Source: an uncultured Magnetococcales bacterium (GTDB taxonomy: Bacteria > Pseudomonadota > Magnetococcia > Magnetococcales > Magnetaquicoccaceae). From it: a stretch of DNA of 5,156 nucleotides. The position numbers and the translations under genes were made by a program. The notes under the pieces are model-generated. The model made no database searches, was not told the origin of the DNA, and saw nothing but the letters and a program-made list of their open reading frames with translations. The stretch is taken from positions 1 to 5,156 of the forward strand of contig CAIWLA010000555.1 of assembly GCA_903913345.1 (NCBI GenBank), written 5' to 3'. Shown piece after piece: positions 1 through 5,156 of the stretch. Numbering within the stretch: position 1 is the stretch's first letter; every line of letters begins with the position of its first letter.

Positions 1-989
1 AACAACTCGCTTTCCAGCAGTCCGGCGGGCAGTGCCGCGCAGTTGACCGCGATGAAGGGATGGTGCGAGCGGGGACCGGCATCATGCAGGGCCCGGGCTG
101 CCAGTTCCTTGCCCGTGCCGGTTTCGCCCGTGATGAGCACGGTGGTATCCACATCCGCCAACCGTTCAATCAACGCATAGACATCCTGCATGGGTTGACT
201 GAACCCCACCAGTCCATGCCAACCCTGCCGTGTCTTGGTTTCCCGCTCCAGTATCGCCAATCGACTTTCGTCCCGTATCACCAGAATGGTTCCCAGGGCG
301 TTGTGGGTCGAATCGTGAAAGAGTGAGGCCGTACAATTCAGGATCCGTTCTACACCGCCTTCGGTCATGGTGATCATGCGTACTGCACGTTGTCCTTCGC
401 CCTCTCCCAATGCCTGTTGCAGCAGGGGTTCCACTGTGGAGAAAAGCCATGCCGCTTCGGTTTGCAACAATTGGTTGATGGCCGAAGGGCCCAGACCCAG
501 GAGTCGGGTGGCGGCGGCGTTGATCTGGACGATGCGCCATCCCGCCTCCAAAACGATGATGGCATCATCGACGCCCCGAAAAACGGCTTCCATGCGATTG
601 TGCAGAAACTCCCGATCTTCCCGGAAACGTTTGTATTGGATGACGCGATTGGCGACCAGAATGAGTTCCGCAGGGATGACCGGATTGATCAGATAGTCGA
701 AGGCCCCCTCTCGCAAGGCCGTGCGCACCATCTCCATGTCGGGCAATTTGGTGATCAGAACAACCTTTGTAAGATAATTATTTTTCTGGATCTCGGCCAG
801 AATCTGCAGTCCAGAACCATCGGGCAGATAAAGAGCGGTAAATATCAGGTCAAAGTTTTGTGCTTTCAACACCCCCATGGCACTCTGAAGGGAAGGGACA
901 CCCGTGACGGTATAGCCAGATTGGGAAAGGACTCTGGAGATCTGTTTCTGAACCAAATCATCATCTATGACAAGAACGGTGGTACTCAC
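1..989 (-). CDS. Sigma-54-dependent response regulator, receiver-PAS-AAA+ (5' part; continues past left edge)
   Basis: This is an NtrC-type transcriptional activator; 329 codons are visible and the rest lies beyond position 1. Numbering is from the GTG at 989. Residues 1-120 form a receiver domain starting VLVIDDD; 130-240 look like a PAS-type sensor ([20 protein letters not shown]); from about 260 the AAA+ sigma-54-interaction domain begins, with Walker A GETGTGKE at 288-295 followed by [10 protein letters not shown]. The GAFTGA loop, Walker B and the DNA-binding domain are outside the window. The GTG start is preferred because GGAGG sits 5 bases upstream and the receiver fold starts directly after it; an in-frame ATG at 1001 has no ribosome binding site. 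The receiver is degenerate: the phospho-acceptor Asp is Ala52 and the conserved Lys is Asn102, while Thr80 and the acidic cluster Asp9-11 remain. By family knowledge such proteins drive sigma-54 promoters; here control is probably not by ordinary phosphorylation. Target genes are unknown. Confidence 0.93.
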   Translation of the reverse strand, partial: MSTTVLVIDDDLVQKQISRVLSQSGYTVTGVPSLQSAMGVLKAQNFDLIFTALYLPDGSGLQILAEIQKNNYLTKVVLITKLPDMEMVRTALREGAFDYLINPVIPAELILVANRVIQYKRFREDREFLHNRMEAVFRGVDDAIIVLEAGWRIVQINAAATRLLGLGPSAINQLLQTEAAWLFSTVEPLLQQALGEGEGQRAVRMITMTEGGVERILNCTASLFHDSTHNALGTILVIRDESRLAILERETKTRQGWHGLVGFSQPMQDVYALIERLADVDTTVLITGETGTGKELAARALHDAGPRSHHPFIAVNCAALPAGLLESEL

Positions 990-1146
990 AACTTCCTCCA
1001 TTGTGCTGATTCAGCGGAAATGTATCCAACCAGCCCTCGCGGGTTATACCGGAGACCGTGTCAATCCACAGATGTCTGAGACCGGGGATCTGGTTGATCA
1101 GCTGCCCCGGCACCCAACGGTTGTTTTCCCATCCGCGAATGACCAC
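961..1146 (-). CDS. Doubtful 61-codon ORF overlapping the regulator start
   Basis: This open frame starts at GTG 1146, just after an in-frame TAG at 1156-1158, and ends 29 bases inside the regulator gene in a different frame. The product would be about 61 residues, starting [16 protein letters not shown], rich in Trp and with no domain I recognise and no signal peptide or membrane segment. There is no clear ribosome binding site. It could be a translated leader coupled to the regulator or simply chance reading of its 5' leader; chance is more likely. It is listed because it is the only reading frame on the coding strand in this stretch. Confidence 0.18.
   Translation of the reverse strand: MVIRGWENNRWVPGQLINQIPGLRHLWIDTVSGITREGWLDTFPLNQHNGGSCEYHRSCHR
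994..999 (-). promoter_or_regulatory. Ribosome binding site deciding the regulator's GTG start
   Basis: The minus strand reads GGAGGA here, a strong Shine-Dalgarno match 4-5 bases before the GTG at 989. The alternative ATG at 1001 overlaps this motif and has no purine-rich site upstream of it, so the GTG is the better start. Confidence 0.65.
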
Positions 1147-1184
1147 CCATCTGCACTATAACCCAACCGTCACTGGAAACGTAT

Positions 1185-1216
1185 AAAAAAATCCTCTGTC
1201 GAGTATTCACTCGACA
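1185..1216 (-). terminator. Possible intrinsic terminator (8-bp hairpin plus T7)
   Basis: On the minus strand an 8-bp perfect stem (1216-1209 with 1204-1197, 4-base loop) is followed, after five bases (GAGGA), by seven T. The gap between stem and T tract is longer than in a textbook terminator, so strength is uncertain. It would stop transcripts arriving from ialB and so separate that gene from the regulator downstream. A promoter for the regulator would then lie between about 1185 and 1000, but no convincing -35/-10 pair is visible there. Confidence 0.4.
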
Positions 1217-1287
1217 TGAAGGTCAATCGGCACGAAGAATTTCTCCCCCTTCATAATACACCCAGCCTGGGATGTGCCGCTTTCAAA

Positions 1288-1374
1288 TGCCGTTCACGCG
1301 GAAGCGGGAATCCAGAGAGTCGGGGTGTCATCTCCGAACTCTGGATCCCCGATTCTGCGGGGGATGGCGGAAAC
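1288..1374. repeat. Dispersed inverted-repeat element (GCGGGAATCC type)
   Basis: Two arms face each other: GGGAATCCAGAG at 1306-1317 and CTCTGGATCCCC at 1339-1350 pair at 11 of 12 positions, and each arm continues outward into a smaller GCGG/CCGC-containing hairpin. The motif resembles the widespread proteobacterial intergenic repeats with GCGGGAATCC cores (as in the Neisseria dRS3/NIME type). Conceptual translation of the plus strand gives a peptide (SRGSGNPESRG...) typical of spurious hypothetical proteins derived from these repeats. Exact ends are estimated. It is non-coding. Confidence 0.7.
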
Positions 1375-1400
1375 GATGTTTTCCGAAATGGGCGCGGGTC

Positions 1401-1543
1401 AGGGCGTGTTGACATTCGAGCACCAAAGGCCTTCAGACAAGGCGCGGGGCCGCGAGCAGCGCAGCATACACGTCGTATGCGAGCAGCGGAGCGGCCCCGC
1501 AACGCCGTATCAAGGTCTTTGGGGCCGAATGTCAACACGCCCT
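1401..1543. repeat. 143-bp MITE-like palindromic element
   Basis: The ends are a perfect 18-bp inverted repeat, AGGGCGTGTTGACATTCG at 1401-1418 and its complement at 1526-1543. Between them the two halves stay imperfectly complementary: AAAGGCCTT opposite AAGGTCTTT, a perfect 10-bp stem GCGGGGCCGC (1444-1453) with 1491-1500, and a central GCATAC/GTATGC hairpin (1464-1480). The decamer GCGAGCAGCG also occurs twice directly (1452-1461, 1479-1488). There is no transposase ORF and no obvious target duplication at the ends. It begins 12 bases past the ialB stop codon, so its RNA would form a long 3' hairpin on that transcript. A non-autonomous mobile element is the likely origin; the parent family cannot be named from here. 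Confidence 0.75.
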
Positions 1544-1555
1544 AGACACCACCTG

Positions 1556-2131
1556 TCACGGCAGCTGCTTAACCTCCTTGGCGAAACCCTCCATGTTCAC
1601 GTTAAAGGAGATGGGCTGTGTGGCACCACTGGGCAGCATGATCACCGAGACTTCCTTGGTTTTGAGCAATTCTTCTGTCTGGGCGGGACTCAGTTGAACG
1701 GCACCCAAACAACCATCCGGGGTGCAGTTTTGCAGGATCAGGGGAATCGGCTTGTCCGTATCAATCTTCACCACGGCCCCGGACGGCAGACTGATACCAA
1801 GCGGCAACATCGTGACGATGAATGGTTTTTTCTCCTCTCCCATGTAGCCAAAGGAGAAGCGCAAGGCCAGTTTTCCCTCCTTGGTGCTATGATCCTGACT
1901 CGCATAGCATGTCTTCTTTTTCTTGTCTTTGTCCTCTTCACACACCGTGGACCACAGCTTATGGGCATCTTTGGCCTCTTTCTGGATTTCAGATGCGGCC
2001 TTTTTCGGCACATCCGTGGCCGAACTGCTGCTGGCATCGGCCAAATGATTGACCAGGAAAGAGGCCGCACCGATGGCCACAACGCCAGACAATATCAGTG
2101 TACGCAGGGAGACTGGGGATTTCTTCAACAT
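1556..2131 (-). CDS. IalB-family (invasion-associated locus B) exported protein
   Basis: This 191-residue protein has a short basic start (MLKKSP), a hydrophobic segment at about 9-27 and then ADASSSS, fitting a signal peptide or N-terminal membrane anchor, so the rest should lie in the periplasm or at the surface. Family features are Trp60 with Cys64 and Cys75, the core MLPLGISLPSGAVVKID at 108-124, the paired cysteines of NCTPDGC (Cys136, Cys141), and a C-terminal NVNMEGFAKEV motif. The four cysteines probably form disulfides. A lysine-rich stretch (68-73) lies between the first two. Length matches IalB relatives. In Bartonella the prototype is linked to erythrocyte invasion, but the family is common in non-pathogens and its biochemical role is unclear, so no virulence role is inferred. 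The ATG at 2131 has AAGGA 8 bases upstream. The gene lies 112 bases downstream of the autotransporter, with a terminator between them. Confidence 0.88.
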   Translation of the reverse strand: MLKKSPVSLRTLILSGVVAIGAASFLVNHLADASSSSATDVPKKAASEIQKEAKDAHKLWSTVCEEDKDKKKKTCYASQDHSTKEGKLALRFSFGYMGEEKKPFIVTMLPLGISLPSGAVVKIDTDKPIPLILQNCTPDGCLGAVQLSPAQTEELLKTKEVSVIMLPSGATQPISFNVNMEGFAKEVKQLP

Positions 2132-2139
2132 GGTATTAT

Positions 2140-2144
2140 TCCTT
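2140..2144 (-). promoter_or_regulatory. Ribosome binding site of the IalB-family gene
   Basis: AAGGA on the minus strand, 8 bases before the ATG at 2131. Only about ten bases separate it from the T tract of the upstream terminator, so terminator folding could also affect access to this site. Confidence 0.7.
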
Positions 2145-2154
2145 TTATTTGGTT

Positions 2155-2189
2155 AAAAAACGGAGGAGCAGGATGACTCTCGCTCCCCC
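2155..2189 (-). terminator. Intrinsic terminator between the autotransporter and ialB
   Basis: On the minus strand GGGGGAGC (2189-2182) pairs with GCTCCTCC (2169-2162), eight pairs including one G-U, with a 12-base loop, followed by G and six T (2160-2155). This is a convincing rho-independent terminator for the autotransporter transcript. It ends only 23 bases before the ialB ATG, leaving no room for a complete promoter downstream of it. ialB therefore needs either read-through or a promoter upstream of the hairpin, which makes this a candidate attenuator. Confidence 0.75.
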
Positions 2190-2211
2190 GGGTTCCGTTT
2201 CGGTTGAATAT

Positions 2212-2232
2212 GGAACGGCAAAATGCCGTTCC
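2212..2232. repeat. Perfect 9-bp inverted repeat after the autotransporter stop
   Basis: GGAACGGCA and TGCCGTTCC are separated by three bases, 11 bases beyond the autotransporter stop codon. No T tract follows on either strand, so it is not itself an intrinsic terminator. On the minus strand it comes one base after TTGACA (2239-2234). It could be an operator, an mRNA 3'-end stabilising hairpin, or the first hairpin of the ialB leader. Confidence 0.6.
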
Positions 2233-2243
2233 GTGTCAATCAG

Positions 2244-5156
2244 TTAGAAAGATTTACGCAAGGTCAGTTGCAGACTGTGGGCACTGGCATTACTGCGGCT
2301 TTCGTAGTCGTAGTCCACTGTCACTTTGTAATCATCCTGAGTCGCCACCGTCAATCCAACGCCAGCGACGAGGGCATCGCGGCCACGATCAACACCCGTA
2401 CTCTGGAAGGATTGACCGGCAATGGTTGCGGTCGTGCCGTTCGTGTTGCCACCAAAGTCATGATCCCAATGCATGCGAAACTCTGGCTCGTAGGAGAGAT
2501 CCTCGTTCCTGATCGTGCGAATGGCTCGGAAACCGACGGTGGAGTGGGCAGAATCCACGGTCTTTTCACCCACGGTCAAGTTGAGGTTGCTGGTACCGGA
2601 TTCCGCGAAGCCATCCTGCTGGGCGTGGTTGAATCCCAGACCCACCCATGGTTCAATGACATCGACTTTGGTCAGATCAAAGTGATAGCCCACATCGATG
2701 CCACCAAAGAGATTACTGCCATCCGCACTGCCTTTGGCAACACCACTCAGAGTGGAACGGGTGGAATCATAGCTGTTTTTCGCATAGCCAATGCTGCCTT
2801 TTGTGAAAATGTTGTCGAAATTCATCCGACCATAGGCGGCCATCTGTACGCTGACAAGGTCGGCCTGGGAGGCATCATCGCCGTCCACGCTGCCCCCGGA
2901 ATAACCGACACTGACACCCAATGTGGACTGATCCGTGACTTTCCAGTCCATGCCACCGATCAAGCCCCTCATGTTCTGGCTATATCCGGCGGCGTTGCCA
3001 TCGGACTTGCCTTTGCCCCATTGACCAAAACCTTGGAGCCAGACATTGGTATTCTTGCCCAAGGCATCACCGGCGTTGACACCGGAGACAGCATAGGCCA
3101 GGGTTTTGTTCTGGTTTTGGAACACATGGTCATTCATCACCCGTTCAAAGGCGCGTTGAACATCCTGCTCGACACCCATGGCATTGCCATACACAGTACC
3201 GGCGGCCTTGCTCAAGGCATCCCGAACCTGGGCCGTGTTCAGGCTGTACATCTTGTCCGTATCGCTGCCGACAATGTTATACTGCGTTCCTGTGTTAAGG
3301 CCTTTTTCAATGGCGGCTGCCACCGCTTTCTGGTTGCTGGTCAGGGCGATGGCCGGCGCGCTCAGACCGCCAACCTTGGTCACGATCATGTCTACCTCTT
3401 TGGGACCATACATCAAATGTGTGGTCAGGGCGGCATCATCACTACTCGTGTCGGCGAAGCGGCCGGTGATGGTGCCGTCAACGGTTTGCAGGATAATATA
3501 GCGGTTGGAAAAGGAGGCGTTGGCCCCATTGGAGAGAGGTACGGCTGTGTAGTTGATGGCATGCACGGAACCGCCATTCAGAGTGGCATCACCGGTCACG
3601 ACAATCCGATCACTGGAACCAGTCACCGTCGGACTGGCAATCGTCGCGTTATACTCCGCATCATAGATCGATCCGGCCACCTGGGTGTAAGTGCCCACGG
3701 TCACCGTGTCGATGGAGTTGCCTGGTTTGATGGTACCGGCCATGTTCACGTTGCCAACGATGGTGCCCCTGCCTTTGAGGATACCACCGCTGTCAATGTT
3801 GACCGGAGCCACAATCTTCACATCCGTTGAACTCTCGTCACCAACGACCAGAGTGGCATGATCAACAGTCACCGCACCCGCTTGCACGGTACTGGTCCCG
3901 AGGCTACTCGAACCGCCCAGGATCAGGGTGCCGCCGGTCACATTCGTGACCCCGGTGTTGGTGTTGGCACCGGTGAGGATCAGTGACCCTGCCCCCACCT
4001 TGTTAAAGGTACCGCTGCTGTTGAGTGCACCATCGAAGGAGGTCGTTGTACCGGCGGCAGTGGTGGCATTCAGGGTGCTGCCTGCAGCAAGGCTGATCGT
4101 GCTACCAACAGCGCCACTCACATTGAGGGTACTGGTGACGTTAGCCGACAAGCCAAGGGTGGCACCAGCGACAACCGCCACGCTGTTGCCAGACTTGATG
4201 CCATCGCTGACACCCACCACCAGAGTGCTGCCCGCACCGACCGTTGTAAGACCGGTGTAGGTATTGGCACTTCCGAGGGTCGTACTGCTTCCACCGCCGA
4301 TGCTCAAGCCCCCCGCTCCGCCGATGACAGTCGTCACGTTGGTTGGGGTGGTTGGAGCGAGGTTCAAGGCCGTGTCGCTGCTGCCAGTGGTCGTTGTGGC
4401 CAAACCAACCAATGAACTGACCTTGCTGCTCATATAAGTTATCGCGCTGGAGGCGATGGAGGACCAGTCTCCACCTGTCCCGGTGTTAATAACAAAGCCA
4501 CCGGCACCGCTGGCGAGATTAACGACACCCGTGAAAGCGGAACTGTCACCCGTCAAGGTCAGTATGCCCGCACCCGCCTTGATAAAGGTACCCGAACCCG
4601 TGAGGGCACCCAGGTTGGTGGCGCTGGCGTAGGTGGCGGTCAGGGTGCTGCCTCCCGCCAAGTTGACCGTACCGGCACCGCTCACGCCACCTGTGATCAT
4701 GTATGTGCCACCCGCCACGTTGGCCGTGACCGAACCACCCGCACCAATCACACCAACACCCCCGGCACCACCCGTACCGGCCTCACCGGGGGCACCCTGA
4801 ATCAGGGTAAGCGTTCCACCGATATTGCCCGAAATCGCTGCCGAGACAGCACCACCGGCACCACCGGCTCCACCAACACCCACCGTCCCGGCATTACCGC
4901 CATTGCCGCCCTTGCCACCCGTCAGGGTGACATCGCCCGCAATCGAATCGGCCAGGACAATCGTGATGGCACCACCGGCTCCACCGGCTCCACCGGCCAC
5001 TTTGGCACTATTGGAACCCATACCACCCGCCGCACCGGCACCCGCCGTTGCCACCAGGTTACCGCCAATCGTTGATGACGTGACGGGTGAGACATTCAAT
5101 GAAATCGCGCCACCCGCGCCACCGGCACCACCAACGGTGTTACCCGCATTGCCTCC
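2244..5156 (-). CDS. Large autotransporter (type V secretion), Gly-rich repeats + PATR passenger + beta-barrel; 5' end missing
   Basis: The frame is open through the right edge, so signal peptide and start codon are outside; 970 residues are visible (numbered from position 5156). Residues 1-150 are Gly/Ala-rich with GGAGGAGGA blocks. Residues about 184-215, 277-315 and 376-415 are passenger-associated transport repeats (for example GTFIKAGAGILTLTGDSSAF and GTFNKVGAGSLILTGANTNT) typical of beta-helical passengers. About 465-530 is the common TIKPGNSIDTVTVGTYTQ...SDRIVVTGDATLNGG module. A helical linker (about 600-680) leads to the barrel domain at about 704-970, starting NVWLQGFGQWGKG and ending in LRKSF, with the terminal Phe recognised by the BAM machinery. 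No cysteine is visible, as usual for autotransporters. The barrel inserts in the outer membrane and exports the passenger to the surface; the passenger's function (adhesion is common) cannot be told. No catalytic motif was seen. The TAA stop is at 2246-2244, followed by an inverted repeat and a terminator. Confidence 0.95.
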   Translation of the reverse strand, partial: GGNAGNTVGGAGGAGGAISLNVSPVTSSTIGGNLVATAGAGAAGGMGSNSAKVAGGAGGAGGAITIVLADSIAGDVTLTGGKGGNGGNAGTVGVGGAGGAGGAVSAAISGNIGGTLTLIQGAPGEAGTGGAGGVGVIGAGGSVTANVAGGTYMITGGVSGAGTVNLAGGSTLTATYASATNLGALTGSGTFIKAGAGILTLTGDSSAFTGVVNLASGAGGFVINTGTGGDWSSIASSAITYMSSKVSSLVGLATTTTGSSDTALNLAPTTPTNVTTVIGGAGGLSIGGGSSTTLGSANTYTGLTTVGAGSTLVVGVSDGIKSGNSVAVVAGATLGLSANVTSTLNVSGAVGSTISLAAGSTLNATTAAGTTTSFDGALNSSGTFNKVGAGSLILTGANTNTGVTNVTGGTLILGGSSSLGTSTVQAGAVTVDHATLVVGDESSTDVKIVAPVNIDSGGILKGRGTIVGNVNMAGTIKPGNSIDTVTVGTYTQVAGSIYDAEYNATIASPTVTGSSDRIVVTGDATLNGGSVHAINYTAVPLSNGANASFSNRYIILQTVDGTITGRFADTSSDDAALTTHLMYGPKEVDMIVTKVGGLSAPAIALTSNQKAVAAAIEKGLNTGTQYNIVGSDTDKMYSLNTAQVRDALSKAAGTVYGNAMGVEQDVQRAFERVMNDHVFQNQNKTLAYAVSGVNAGDALGKNTNVWLQGFGQWGKGKSDGNAAGYSQNMRGLIGGMDWKVTDQSTLGVSVGYSGGSVDGDDASQADLVSVQMAAYGRMNFDNIFTKGSIGYAKNSYDSTRSTLSGVAKGSADGSNLFGGIDVGYHFDLTKVDVIEPWVGLGFNHAQQDGFAESGTSNLNLTVGEKTVDSAHSTVGFRAIRTIRNEDLSYEPEFRMHWDHDFGGNTNGTTATIAGQSFQSTGVDRGRDALVAGVGLTVATQDDYKVTVDYDYESRSNASAHSLQLTLRKSF
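4707..5156 (-). repeat. Degenerate ~40-residue Gly-Gly-Ala coding repeats in the autotransporter
   Basis: GGAGGAGGA followed by Ile or Val occurs at residues 9-17, 55-63 and 95-103, and a decayed copy (IGAGGSV) falls near 137-143, giving spacings of 46, 40 and about 39 residues. Each block is followed by a short hydrophobic beta-like stretch and a GG-GG-GG turn segment. At DNA level the plus strand shows GCACCACCGGC-type runs near 4849, 4969 and 5107. The array continues past the window edge, so copy number is unknown. The pattern resembles mycobacterial PE_PGRS composition but sits in an autotransporter passenger, so this is compositional likeness only. Confidence 0.8.

Noticed and set aside
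390..1079. A 229-codon plus-strand ORF opposite the regulator
   Set aside because: The minus strand encodes unmistakable receiver, PAS and Walker A motifs over the same bases; the plus-strand product has no recognisable feature.
1216..1545. Plus-strand 109-codon ORF that could be called a hypothetical protein
   Set aside because: The peptide (SRGSGNPESRG...) is the familiar artefact of translating GCGGGAATCC-type intergenic repeats and then the MITE-like palindrome.
1274..2176. A 300-codon plus-strand open frame running through both repeats and antisense to ialB
   Set aside because: Its first third translates the repeat elements and the rest mirrors the IalB-family gene, so it is a shadow.
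2207..2239. Promoter with perfect TTGACA (2239-2234) upstream of ialB
   Set aside because: The best -10-like sequence (CATATT) is 21 bases away and at 17 bases the hexamer is GTTCCA, so it was not annotated as a promoter; kept only as part of the leader finding.
2223..3830. A 535-codon plus-strand open frame opposite the 3' half of the autotransporter
   Set aside because: It lies wholly antisense to a clearly recognisable barrel and passenger, has no recognisable domain or ribosome binding site, and is explained by the composition of the opposite strand.
4707..5156. The repeated GCACCACCGGC runs as a CRISPR array or intergenic satellite
   Set aside because: The runs are in frame inside the autotransporter, spaced by multiples of three, have no unique spacers of constant length and encode Gly-Gly-Ala blocks.
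1..5156. Sigma-54 (-24/-12) promoter that the regulator could act on
   Set aside because: No TGGCAC-N5-TTGC-like site was found by eye upstream of ialB or the regulator; the promoter of the autotransporter is outside the window.

Overview
The window looks like chromosomal DNA from a Gram-negative bacterium, most likely a proteobacterium. The evidence is an outer-membrane autotransporter with a C-terminal beta-barrel, an IalB-family envelope protein (a family best known from alphaproteobacteria) and a sigma-54-type (NtrC-like) regulator. The genus cannot be named from the sequence. All three real genes lie on the minus strand, so transcription runs from the right edge to the left.

Right to left: (1) 5156-2244 is the 3' part, 970 codons, of a very large type V (autotransporter) gene that enters from beyond the right edge. 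The visible protein has a Gly-Gly-Ala repeat region with a period near 40 residues, a beta-helix passenger with three passenger-associated repeats, a short helical linker and a beta-barrel ending in Phe. (2) 2243-2132 is a short gap with a perfect 9-bp inverted repeat and then a good intrinsic terminator that ends just before the next ribosome binding site. (3) 2131-1556 encodes a 191-residue exported IalB-family protein. (4) 1555-990 is a non-coding stretch holding two inverted-repeat elements: a 143-bp MITE-like palindrome with 18-bp perfect terminal repeats (1401-1543), and a dispersed repeat of the common type often mis-annotated as a protein (1288-1374). It also holds a hairpin plus T tract (1185-1216) and a doubtful 61-codon ORF. 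(5) 989-1 is the 5' part of a receiver-PAS-AAA+ transcriptional activator that runs off the left edge.

The autotransporter and the IalB-like protein are both cell-surface or periplasmic products, and they may share transcription through a partial terminator. The regulator is separated from them by repeats and a possible terminator, so it is probably its own unit; no sigma-54 promoter was found in the window to link it to them. The most notable points are the regulator's receiver domain, which lacks the phospho-acceptor Asp and the conserved Lys, the PGRS-like repeat region of the autotransporter, the MITE-like palindrome, and the terminator placed in the ialB leader.
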